A program made the translations under genes and the position numbers. DNA of 64,000 bases from Fistularia commersonii (lineage: Eukaryota; Chordata; Actinopteri; Syngnathiformes; Fistulariidae). The notes below the pieces were generated by a model. It was not told the origin of the DNA. It searched no databases and saw only the letters and a list, made by a program, of their open reading frames with translations. The stretch is taken from assembly GCA_037954325.1 (NCBI GenBank), contig JBBMNZ010000016.1:3882001-3946000 (forward strand), in the 5' to 3' direction. Positions 1 to 12,456 of this stretch are shown here, one piece after another (the stretch's first letter is position 1; each line of letters opens with the position of its first letter).

Positions 1-150
1 TGAATGGTTGTTTGTATATATGTGGCCCTGTGATCAGCTGGCGACCAGTCCAAGATGTATCTTGCCTCCTGCCCAAAGACAGCTGGCATGGGCTCCAGCA
101 TCCCCGCGACCCTGACTGCAGGATGAAAGTTAGATAATGGATAGATGGTT
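1..150 (+). repeat. 3' part of a mermaid-like tRNA-derived SINE
   Basis: The stretch follows the familiar tail of a fish SINE: a TGAATGGTTGT start, a CTGGCGACCAGTCCA block, a CAGCTGGCATGGGCTCCAGC block, GCGACCCTGACTGCAGGAT, then an ATGGATAGATGG tail. The 5' tRNA-like part lies outside the window. The copy at 28,159-28,460 shows the same blocks in the same order, and part of the family recurs inverted at 26,242-26,338. The family name is from memory. Confidence 0.8.
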
Positions 151-2329
151 ATCAGTCCTATCAGTTAAAATTCATCAGCAAATTACGGTGTTGGTGTCAA
201 ATGCAGTGTTGTGGGTAGACAGGAGTGGACTTAACACCCTCCTGTAAGGTTGAAAAATAGATTTCATGATTTTCAGTGGCCCCTGTTTCAATTGTTATTT
301 TTAGTCATTAGGTAGATATATTCCCTATTTTGCCATTCTTGTCTTATTTTGTTGCTTCTTTTAATTTGTCATATTTATTTTATGTTGTACTTTCCCCTCT
401 TTGTCTGAAAATAACTTTAGCCAGGATTTTACTAAACAATCTGTGGCTGTAAGACAATACAAATGTGAATTAGAATATTTGATGTGGAAAAAAAACATAT
501 GTGACACTCAGCCCCATTTATATGGCTATGAATGTGCAGTGTATGAACGAGTGCAGGTGCAGTCAAATAATTTCCATTTATTAAAAACAAACATTTAGAA
601 AATAATAGCAATACAGTAAGGTGCAAATTACACTTGGATATTTTCACTTTTCAATTAGTGGTGACATCCTCTGCCAGTGAATTTACAGTATGTTAAGACG
701 CCCAATTTATGTTGTTTCTGGCAAAAGAAAACTGAGAAATATTACAAAATTCCAACCAAACGCATGGACAAGAGGAATGTTATGAAAGACTGGAATGAAG
801 AAACACCAGTTTTTGCATCTTTGAATTCAAGTTTTTGTTTTAGTTGCCAACATTATACTGTGAATGTATAATAATGTTAAGGTCAAGATTCATTCTTGGC
901 CCTTCACATTTTCAGGATGAAAAGGGTGAATCCCCTCTGGACTGAAGAGTCACCAGGACCTGTCAGTTAAGACATTTTTCTAAAGTCTTAATACCCAGGC
1001 AGTCAAAAAGAACTAGAAATCAGCACACAAGGATAAGTGAGCCAAGAAGCAAGAAAAGAGAATAAAGCAGAATTGGCAAAAATCTTGTGCCATGTTGCCA
1101 CTGCTTGTACCTGTATCATACCTTACAGGCATGTAACAGCGGGCAAGAGTGGCATTCTAAATATTTTTGTTTTTAGTTTTGATTAGTGTAATGACCATGA
1201 CTAAATTTAAATTATAGATATATAATAAATATATTTCAACTATCATTTTAAAGCTGTGCAAAGCATATTCCTTGTTACAGCATACACTGTTATACTGTCA
1301 TTCCAAACAGATGTTAATCGCATGAGGCTACAGTTCCAGGTAAAAACTTCCTTTTGCAAACACATTTATCTTGTAAACTTGGGGGGGGGGGGTCTCTTTC
1401 AGTATTACAGTCCAGAGGAGCAATAAAGAATGCTTCTAAAATAAAGCTACATCACTTTGCTATGAGATGAGGTTGACTCATGGTTTCATGTCAAAAAAAG
1501 AGTATAACCTCTGTAAAAGACTCACTGACTAAAAAATGAGAAATTAAAACCACATAAGCTAGTCGAGGAGTCACTTGGTTTCACTGCATATTCAAACTAT
1601 CAGGAAATGCTTTCAAAACAACATAGCAAAGGTCTGTGCTGATATAGAGCAGTATAGAATATATACAAATCATCATTAACCTCAAATAATCATTACTTCA
1701 GGTTATCAAAAGGTTTTAAAGAAAATTGCCCCATGTGCTGGCACTACTTTATTGGGATGTGCATCTTGCGTTTTGAACTGATTCACTCCATTACGAGAAC
1801 AATGTCTTGTTCAATCCATTTTCAGCAGTTCAGAGACGATATAGCAGTGCGCTGAATCCCTGCTTATTACAAAACACACTGGTCAGAATTGAGAAGTTTC
1901 ACTCAACAGAAAAAACGTCTGACATAATGACTTTAATAAACTGATAATAACTGCCGCTGGTCAGTCAGTGCACTACATTAAGGCCAGAAGAATTTTTCAA
2001 AGAGGAATTGCACTGTTATGATATCCTTGTCTTACCAGTAACAAAGACAAAAAAAAAACTAAACATTTTTAACTTAGTGTGAGAATGGTGGCATGAATCC
2101 AGGGGACCTAAGTATTTAAACACACAATGTCTGTCCCATAGTTCTGCAACCAGCCAATGGTTTCTGGAAAACAGACACAGAGCGAAACAATCAGCTCTGG
2201 ACTGGATCAGTCCGGGGGAGAGGGCAGCCGAGGGAGAGTGGGAGAAGTTTTCACTCGGGACAGAGGCTCTTCTAACAGTTTGTAACACGGCTGGCCGTCA
2301 TGAGGCCCCATTACAACCCCTGCCACACT
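151..2329. other. Non-coding stretch, includes likely 3' UTR of tbc1d23
   Basis: No coding exon is supported here. A 12-G run lies at 1381-1392. A minus-strand AATAAA (read as TTTATT on the plus strand) at 1748-1753, about 580 bases past the tbc1d23 stop, is a plausible poly(A) signal; others lie further left near 373 and 574. Short open frames in this part have no recognisable composition or family. Confidence 0.5.
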
Positions 2330-5300
2330 TTATGAGCTCTCAAGAGCATCGAGTACTCTCATGATCTGCTGCTTGATGACCTTTGTAGCATCTCCGGCAT
2401 TGGGTATCAAATACCTGAGAAGAACACAGAGGGTATTTTAGAGGGAAAAGCACATTGAACAAGACATTTTGATTTGAACAAAGCATCTCTCGATGGGTTA
2501 GCACTGACATTCATTGGAAAAAATAAAATCATTGATCTACTCCCCAACTTTTGGAATGTCGTTGATGACAAGGGACTATATCAGACTATACATAACATTA
2601 TTTTTACATGATTATATTATTAATATACATCCTTCTCCTTTCTTCTTGTTAACTCGTCATAATGAGCAATGGCCATGACAAACCCTTAAGCAATGTTATG
2701 AAGAAGTCTTGATTCTAACATTTACGCTATCAAATAATTATGTAACATTACAAAACACCGCAACTGTTGAAAAAATACTGAAAAACCATGTTCTTGAAGT
2801 AGTAATGAAACTGTGTTTAAAATAAGAGTTTGAGTCCAAATTAGAATATCGGCATCATGATGTTACTTTTGGATCCTATCAATTGTATTATAGACACAAA
2901 ATACTCTATTCAATGATGATTTCCACAGTGAAACCTTCGAGTAACTGACATGCAAACCACATCCCATATGCATTCACACTGAATATTAAAATTACATGAA
3001 ATTATTCATAATGCAATGAATGCGTAAGTCACAACAGATGCATGAGTGAGATGGAGTTGTCAGATGCATGAGTTTGATCATTTTGCCCAGAGGTAAAAAA
3101 ACAGTGATTCCATTGACCTCCGTTCATTATGCTAAGGTAACTTGCAAGCATCTAACCCGAAACAGAGAAAGATCAGGTCTTCTTATTTTGCTGTGCAGGT
3201 TAAGACAGAGGTGACTTTCTCTTAATGTTTTCATGTTTTTTACCACATAATTGATAAATAACTAATACAGCTGTATGGTACTTTAAGGTTCAGATGAATG
3301 TGTTCTTTTTTTTTTTAAAAAAACAAAGCTAAATTAAGGAGCTTGAGGTGTTAAATCCCATCATATTAATCAAACAGCGTTTTCCTGATACATTCTGGGT
3401 CTTTATTCAAGCACCTTTCAACTGCAGATATCTCCACACCAGCTGAGTTGTTGCTTCCAAACTTGAAGGTAATCAGCTCTGGGTGCTTCTTCTTAGATGT
3501 GATTTTCACCACAGAGTTCAGCGCTTGTCTTGACTGAATATACGCAAAGCCTTTCCTAGAGGCAATCTCCCGCAGACAGTACATGTGCGTGGCTGTAATC
3601 AACAAGTGACTGAAAAGAAAGACAGAGCATCAGGCGGTGAGTTGGGAAGAGGTCATTTCTGATTCATTCTGAATGCTTTTTGTTCTTTTATTTTAAAGTG
3701 AGTTAGTCATACAATCTTTTTTGAAACAATTTGTCCCATTAAATCTTTTAAATAACTAAAGGGGATAGGTCAAGACAATCATGTGAGGAAGGCACCAAAT
3801 GTTGCCTTTTGGCGATGTTTAAGTCTTCCTGCACTGACACATAACTTCATTTGGATTCTTGGAAATTCACTAAGACCTTTGGCTTTCCTCTGTACAGACC
3901 ATGTTTGCTTAATCAAATGGATTTATAAAAAAATTGCAAGAGAAGGGGCTGCTTGGATGAGTAATTTTGAAATCTGATTTCTATCAAAAGGAAGAGTCTT
4001 CTTGATATGATTAGGGACATCACAACTACTTTATTAGTTTTAGTGGTTCAACTGGAATGCTATTGGGATATGAAACCTCTGATGCAATGTTACAACATGT
4101 GAGTTTTAAAAGAAAAGACAAAATGTAGTGTACTGGTGGTATTACTTGAAATAAATATTTGTGTGGCTATTATATATATTAACTTTAAATGACATCTTCA
4201 ATATTGAGATATATAACTCACCTTGGGAACATATGACCTGTCTCCTTCACCTCATTGCAGAGAATGTGATGCTTTACATCTGGTTTGTTTATCCAGGTCT
4301 GGACATTGACAATTTCCTTCCTGTCATCATCCGACATGGAAGAGCTGTCAATTTCATCTGTGGTGGTGGGGGGGGGGGTTGTTAGGTGGTAGGGGAGATA
4401 CATCAATATGGTTCTGAATGGTCCTCTTCAATAAATAAAATACTGATTGTTACTGTTGCGTATATTTTATTTTCTGAATGGTTTCAGAAGAACTTCACCT
4501 GTATCATACTCCTCTTCATCCCCAATACTGAAAACAGGCTTTACACCCCGGTAAGGTTTGCCAACACGATCACTGCTGCTCACGTGTCTAATGGCAGAAA
4601 GCAATGATACAATTTAGAGCCTGACATAATAATGAGAAAGTAATAACTGAAACATTAATACCTGTGATTGAGAAGTTTAATACTGTACACATAAAACAGA
4701 GAAAACTGCACAACAGCGATGGCATGAAGACCTTGAGGGTAAAAATAATCTGATGTAAAAACTCACTACTGCAAAAAGTAATTCTGTTGAATTCTGGGAA
4801 AGATGTAACATAAAACATTTCTCCTTGCTGTTAACAGAAAAGACATTGCATGATAATCAGGGCTGTTTCTCCAAAATCTTTGTTTTTTTATTTTTGGATT
4901 CCACTTCTTTGCATAGCCCTGGCTACCATCTAACTGAACAATAATGAAATGGAATTGCAGACTGTTAAGCAAACAACTGAGGCTCTCCATTCAATGTCTG
5001 CTATTCAGAGTAGAAAGAGCTGACAGCCTCAGCAAGTTGCAGATGTGAAAATGAGTCCCTTGCAGTTTCAGTGGTGTTAGTGAAAACATGGAAACAGATC
5101 TTAAGAAAACCATTGTGTCGTCTGCCCATGGAGAACAAGTAGTTATTTGAAGAGTGAGTGGCAGAGGCACGGATCCTAAGGCATGCGATAATGTGACACA
5201 GGCGAAGTCTCCTACAATCCTGGGACTGGCACGGCTCTATAGCCAGTGGACATGCTGGTAACTAACACCTCGAGGTCAGAGAGAGTCTTACCGATCGGGA

Positions 5301-8300
5301 ATCACCTTCTCTGGCCAGGGCAGATTGAAAGATATTCTAGCATGGAATAAGGCAAAAAGCATTGTGGACATAAATTAAAATAAAATGCTGGAAAACTAAA
5401 TTCAATACTTTTCAGTGTATTAGAATTGTGAAGTACTAAAAGTAAGCAAAAACGCACATATATTTCTAGCCAAAACTACAACTATTTGAGTGTAAGTAAA
5501 CAATAAATATTTAGTCTGGATGTACAGAAAATGTTTATTAGCTGTGAACTATAAAGCTAACGATGTTATCACACCCACATTTCATTGGCTCAGGCTTTTG
5601 GCCTATTCACATTTGTGTCATACACGTCCGACTGATAATAAATCTACAAAAATTAAGTGAGTTAATTTATCCTGTTCCTGTAAAAAAAAAAAAAACTGTA
5701 TGGCCATACAAATTGACTAGATTCTGTCTTCTAGAAAAATCTTCTTTCTGTGAAAATGCTGCTTCAGCATTCAAAAAATGGCAAAGGCAGAAAATATTCC
5801 ACAGTTTGTTTAGAAAGAACCAAAGGCTCAGGTGTGAAAACATCCTGAATTGGGACAAAGCTCAACATCAAGAAGGTTAGAAAAAAACATGTAAGTTAAA
5901 GAGGGAAATTGGCGCGATTTTTCCTTGTATAGAAGAGCTCACCTGTCTACAGGGGCGGAGGTATTCTCGATGAAGCTGATCATCTTCTCCTTTACATTTA
6001 CAGACCTGGACTTCAGAGCAAATGTCATTTTGTTGACTAAAGATTTGACGCCTTTACTGTCACCAGGGCTGCTCAGAGAATCTCCCTGCAATGTCACAAA
6101 GAATAGCAGTTCAGGAATGTGATCAACAGAGACCCGAGGCTTGCTCCTTTAGATGAGATCATTTAATTATGCTGCTACATACATCAGCAGAGCTCAAGCT
6201 GCTGTGAGACCCAGATGTGCTGACAATCCAGTGGACGTATGAGGAGTCAAGACCCTCGACATTCATGTCCACCAGATGCTGCTGTAAGGCTGAATCATAG
6301 AGATCACAAGATTTTTCAGTTTTTACACAAATCCGAATTGTATTTATGAACATTTGCTGACGTATCCACCATATCACTCACCCATAAAACCCCCTTTAGC
6401 GATGCTGACATATTCTTTGTTTTTCTGTAATGGAAAGTATTCAGTAAGCAAAGGCACATTTGTTTAATTGAAAGAAAAAAGAAAACAGGTCACAATTACC
6501 ATTTTCTTTTATGTAGAGTTAGTATCTAGTGCTTTACCTGTAGGAAATGGGCAAGCACCATGTTCATGTACATGTCTTCTTCCTCTCTCCCACTGCCCAT
6601 AAAACATAAGTGTTCTCCACTGGCAATGGAGCCTGACTCCAAAGACTGTTTCTGAGCTTCCAAGAGGGACTTGACAGAGAGGGCAAACTCAGATGGATTT
6701 TGGAGCATCTGTGGGAAATCATACATTGTTTAAAACAACACTCAAATTTCTCTTGATGACTACGCCAATTCAGGGTTTACTGTATTAAAAAAAAAAAAAA
6801 AAAATTTCTTTTTCTCCATTTTCCCTTTTTTAAATACAATTTTGTCAATGTATTTTAATACAATGGGAATTTCTTGGGCATTTTTTCAAAATACATGTCT
6901 AGTGGATTCTAGTAAATGTAAAACAATTTTGGAGAGATTCAGATGTCTTCCATTTTACATGCGTTTCTATAAATGCAAAATTAGCCAACTGTTTCACTGA
7001 TTTATTGGTAGTCAAGAAATGTGTGGGAACCATGACATTTATATTGACATATAAAATGTTATCCTGTGCTCACCAGATCAGAGTCAAGGTGAAAAGCAGT
7101 GGACAGGTGCCCAGCATTGTATTGCTCAGCAGGCCTACAGTCCACAACAAAAAAGCGGACTCCATCCTAAAAAGATAAGTTCATTTTTACATCACATTAC
7201 CTTATCTTTTGACATGATAATGGTGAAACTGTTAAGATGCAGCCGATGCCAGACAAGGATTGGCTAACCTGCTGCATCTGGTTTGCTTGCAGGATTTCTG
7301 GGACAGATACAGGGAGACACAAGGCCTGACTCAGGTCTGTATCCTCTTCTTTTAGAGCCACCAGGCCGCTACCAAAGAGATTTTGGTTCATCTGGTAGTG
7401 CAGAAAGAGCAAAAATACAACATTGTTTTCAGATATTGTTACATTCATAGTGGCAATTCCTGATCAAAAAACAGGATGCATTCCTTAAGCCCAACCTTTC
7501 TAAGGGACAACGGGGTCTTGCTCTGGTAATACTGGGCCAAAGAAAACAGATCTTCAATGTCTTCAGCCTCCAGGAGAGATGGAGATGCCTCAAGCATTTC
7601 TGAAGAAGTGAATGCATTGCTTAAGTCATAAAATGGGCATGAAATTGAGTAGAATAGAGACAACTAGTCAAAAGCCAAACTTACTGATAATCTCCTCTTT
7701 GCTGTCCCCATCTTGTTCAAGAATGGACTCTCTGGGGAAAGTCAAATGACAACAGATTAGACTAACATGCAGGTTTCAGTGTTCTGAAACACTGAAATAA
7801 GAAAAAGAAAAAGAAAATTGTGAGTAGCTGCCACCACTTGCTGCCTACTTGGCATTGACGAGTATGATAAGCATAAGGAAGAAGATAAGGAAGGGGTCAG
7901 CCTGCTGGATGTAGCAGTCCCACAAGGTCTGAGTTACATCAGGGAGGCAGTGACTAGAAAATAGACTGCCCAGCTGTGAAGAAGGAAAAATATCACATTT
8001 TGTCATATCAGCCAATAGTATCAACAGCAACATTTCTGACTGATGTAAATAACCTCTTACTATGAGAAATTAAAGTATACAAACAAACCCAGTTGATGGC
8101 ATAGGAGTCAGGGGTGATCTTTTTAGTGTCGAGGAAGGAGCAGAGCTCTGGCTCATGGTATTGCAACAGTAGTCTGTACAGGTGGAAAGGGCGGCCATTT
8201 GCCACACAGTCCCTAAAATTCAAGTTTTTAACAATTTATTTAGCAGTGGTGGAGAATACAGGATTACAGCAGTAGCTCAGGTGGCTCACCTGGGGATGTA

Positions 8301-11300
8301 TTTGTTCATGACAGCATAAAAGCAGTTGTAGAGGTCACTGCGAGGAAGCTGAAGTCCCAGTAATGGTTTCAGCAGGTGTGGCCAGCTCAGCTCCTGGGTA
8401 AAGCTAATGTTGCGAGACTTGCAGTAGAACGTGATGACTGACTCCACATCAGACAGTATTGCAGCCCTCTCCTCCTCTGACACTTCCAGTTGGTCTAAAC
8501 ACAAAACCCAGCAAAGAGTGTTAGTTTCTCTATGAATCTATTTGCATTAAATAAAATAAAAAAAAGACAAATGAGGAATGTATGCTGACGAAAAAAAAAA
8601 ACTTAACATTTTAGACCTAAATTGGTGTCATCACAAAATTAAACACTTAAAAGACCATTTTTGTGAGACTTCAAAGGATTTCTCTCTGGTACGGGACCAT
8701 TTGACTGAAAAGAGGAGATGACTGATTTCCAAAAGCATCTCCCTGTCCTTATTATTTCCTGCTGATTATAGGTGTGACCTACAACATGAAACCCACCATT
8801 ATCTGAAGCCAATCTCCAAGTATTCAAAACTGCTTGGGCAGTGTAAAAGGATCTTTAGTCATATGTGCCCAAGCGAAAAACTAGTTTATTGTACCTTCGA
8901 GTGAAGCCAGCCAAGTTTTAACTGTAGGCTTACTGACACCTTAGGAAGCTTGTTTGAAAAAGCGAAACATAACATAAAATATGTGAGTCTAAGTGTCTAC
9001 CTCATAGTTCAAAATAAAATTATATAGTATGTATACTATCCAAGTACCGTATATATACTGCAATTTTAAGATTATGACTCAAGGACGAATTTTTAAGAAG
9101 ACTCAAAAAAAAATTAGAAAAAATTAATGGGACATGCATTTACTTACCAACTAACTGCTGACTACGGTTGTGGATGAGCGTCTGTTCAGGTAAATCAAGA
9201 ACACCATCCCAGGGAGAAAGACTGTCTCCTTTGCCAGACACATTTAGGGAAATCTGTAACAAACAAAACACTCTTAAACACGTCACAAAAGAGACATAAA
9301 GTATAGACAATAATAAACAGACTATGAAGACTTCAACTGTTCAGTCATTACTGTCTTCTGTGATGAGACTACTAGTCCCTGACTTAGATTAAAATTTATT
9401 TCTGATTCTCTTCCTTTCAGCTGTTGCCTTCCAGGGCCGCCACAGCAGATCATCTGTCTCTATCAAACTCTATCTTGTGCATCCTCTTCTACCACACCAA
9501 CTAACTTAATGTCCTCTTTAACAACATCCACAAATCTCCTCTATAGACATCCTCTTGACCCCCCCTGCCTTGCAGTTTTAACCTCACCATTGTTCTGCCG
9601 ATAAATTAACCACCTACCCTCAGTACATGTCCAAACAATCTCAGTCTGGCCTCTCTGATTTTATCTCAAATTATAGAAAGTGCTGTCTCTGATGTACTGA
9701 TTCCTGATCCTTTCCATCCTTGTCACGTCGTAAAGAGAACCTTAACATTTTAATCGCTGTTACTTCCAGCTCTGCCTCGAGTCTTTTCCACATTGCCACT
9801 GTCTGTCAACCAGACAGTGTTGCTGGTCTTGCTGCTGTCTTATACATCTTTCTTTTCAGTCTGGCTGATACTCTTTAATCACAAATTACCCCAGACACTT
9901 TTGTCTGCCTGTTTCAACCTGCTTGCACACATCTCTTAAGCTCTTTTCAAAATTCTCTGTTGCTCTGGTCTGTTACCCCTAAGTCCTTAAAATCTTTCAC
10001 TTTCTTTATCTGAACACCCTGTAACCCCACAATTCTAATTGGGTCCCTCTCATTCACACATGCATTCTGTCTTGCTGTGACTGACCTTCATTCCTTTCCT
10101 TTCCAGGGCATACCTCCATCATTTCCCACTCTCATTACATCTCAACGTTATCTGCAAGCATCATAGTCCATGGAGATCCCTGTCTAACATCATCTGTCAA
10201 CCTGCCCATCACCATAGCGAATAAGAAGGGGCTCAGAGCGGATCCCTGATGCAATCCTCTCTCCAACTTGAACTACTGTCACATCTGCATCGCATCACAT
10301 CTCACCATTGTATTGCAGCTCTCATACGTGTCCTGCGCCATTCTAACATATCTCTTTGCCGCTACCGATTCCCTCATACAATTCATCAAACAGCACCTTG
10401 AAATTCTAAATGTATTTCTGACATTACTGTGCAATTAAAACCAATGAAATGCATCCCAGCTTTCAATTTGCCCAACTATTTCACCAGCTGGAAACACAAG
10501 GGTTTGCCAAGTCATTTAAGAGCAAGATATACTGCTTTATATGTTAAAATACAGGAAGGAAATTATTCAAAATCACCTGATGAAAAAAATAACCTGGTTT
10601 AATAGATATCCAGCTATTTATAGAGGCTCCATTGTTTTCTTCTTAACAAACACAAGTGCAAAGCAAACAATAGTTTTTCAATGTCAAATGTTGACTTTGC
10701 TCAATTGGACTCTCTCCTAGCCCATAACACACTCCTCAAACACTTCTTGTAAAATCAACCTGAACATTATGGTGAAGCACCTGCTTCAGAACAGAAAGGT
10801 TATGTGCATTTTGTAACCGCCAAATGTTTTTATTCAATGTTAGTGCTATTATCTTTGGCAGTTTCAGCACAAACGAGATACTATTTGTGTGGTTCATAAT
10901 TGTATCAAATTCAAATGGTAACTCATTGCACTGATTCATTTTTGGCCATTAAATTATTTCCTAGAAAATAACATGAACACCTCCTTTCTTGCCCATTGCA
11001 CATTAAAGCCTATTAAATCAACCTAATAAATAATAATAATAATAATAATAAATTAACAATAAATAAGAAACTTCCACTAATAATTCAACTAAAATGAGAG
11101 GTATGTGGTTCTGGTCATGCCAAAGGTTTTAATAGGGGTGTGTCATGCAGATGACAATCTTATTATGATGTGTATGTGACACATGTTTTCCCAGTTTCTT
11201 GGCTTTTGTCTAAAAATCCACACCCACATATCATAACAATGTACTAAACTGGTATTCAAATAAATGTTCACTGAAAATATTTCACTTTTACCATTGTGGG

Positions 11301-12456
11301 CTTTCTGTTGTGCAATTGTACTAAACCCATTGATGATGCACACCTTCCACATTTTGGCCCTGTCTTGAGCTGAGTCATCCTGGACCTGGACCATTCCTCT
11401 TTCTGTCTCCATGTCAGAACCACCAGAGTCCAGAGCCTCAGCAAGATCCTGATCCCTAAAAAATATAGGACTTGTGATCAACATCTTCCACAGAGTTGGA
11501 ACGAAGTTCTTCGTTAAGGTGATGAACCAATACAGAATATACTGGGAAATACATTGTTCGACTTGTGACCATTTTTTTTCTTTATACATTTTGGGAATGA
11601 GACAGATATAAAGTAAGCTCATAAGTTCACAGTTTATTTGTTTGATTAAACATTTAATTGCTTTTAATATAATGACTCTAAATTTGACCATTAGACCTAC
11701 AGTAGGTGGCAGCCTTATAAGGATTTACTTTATGACAAGACAATGACAATTTTTACACCTTTGTAAGTCTGTTGCTGATAGGATTTAAAACATAACATAT
11801 AGTTTAAATACAAATGAAACTTCAAAATATTTGCTAATGGAAAATGATAACAGCAATCACTTTCTATGGACTGACAGTTTAAGTATTTCCCACAGAGATG
11901 ACAAATAATACAAATTTGCATATCATATCACCTATCTATTATACAAACTTAAGTAGTACAAATGCCAAGTAACTACCTTCAGAACCAACTAGGGCATCTA
12001 ATGTGAATATTTGGTCACTGCTGAATTGCTGTTAATGAACAAATAACGACTCTTTGGCTACATTATTTATTGATAGCTTGCAAGCTAATGTGTTTAATCC
12101 GTAAAATTGTGAGCGATGAGATATAATAATAAAAAGATACACAGTAAAACCATATAAACAATTCACCTTTTTCATTTGGGTCGGTCTCGTGGGATTTACT
12201 CTAAATCCAATGCAACCCCCTTTGCTAATTATTAGCAGGCTAGCCGACGGCCAGTTACGCTAAAACATTTGTGTTAGTTTTTCAGTTAACGCAGCAGATT
12301 AAAACAGAAAACACGTCTTTTGTTAATAGATAAATAATTCAGTCCGGAGGACGGAATACAAATGTTTGACAGGGGAAAATGTCTCGGAGAGTGTTGTTTC
12401 AAAATCTGAGATTCTCACCAACTGCTCTGAAGAGCTTCCTCTACGGCAGCCGCCAT
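2330..12456 (-). CDS. tbc1d23: TBC1 domain family member 23 (19 coding exons)
   Basis: Exons (minus, 5' to 3'): 12456-12419, 11455-11344, 9253-9148, 8494-8290, 8212-8089, 7973-7849, 7731-7685, 7599-7496, 7391-7269, 7166-7074, 6708-6538, 6424-6382, 6289-6183, 6085-5943, 5336-5292, 4587-4499, 4357-4222, 3609-3415, 2414-2330. All have GT-AG borders and total 2091 nt, giving 696 aa (human about 699). The start has a good context (AAAATGG). The N-terminal half is a TBC domain; the usual Arg finger (IxxDxxR) reads ILSDVES and no glutamine finger is visible, so it should be GAP-inactive, as known for the family. A rhodanese-like domain spans about 329-450, with loop C394-R400. The C-terminal domain from about 559 (TDEIDSSSMSDDDRKE) is the part known to bind FAM21/WASH. 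The family tethers endosome-derived vesicles to golgins at the trans-Golgi. Identification is from close residue agreement with remembered TBC1D23. Confidence 0.96.
9409..10410 (-). mobile_element. LINE 3' fragment in a tbc1d23 intron
   Basis: About 1 kb of CT-rich plus-strand sequence, read as a minus-strand non-LTR element. It begins with CTTCCTTTCAGCTGTTGCC and a GGGCCGCCACAGC block and contains CAATCTCAGTCTGGCCTCTC. The same blocks occur at 37,090-37,474, 48,884-49,185 and 54,361-54,456. This is the longest of the four copies, and no intact reading frame remains. The clade is not assigned. Confidence 0.7.
11026..11051. repeat. (AAT)n microsatellite
   Basis: Run of AAT units in intron 2 of tbc1d23. 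Confidence 0.85.

Noticed and set aside
1381..1392. G12 run as a G-quadruplex
   Set aside because: A single homopolymer without repeated G-tracts and loops; more likely a slippage-prone tract.
11143..11691. 182-codon minus-strand frame
   Set aside because: Only 11,455-11,344 is coding (tbc1d23 exon 2); the flanks are intron read through.
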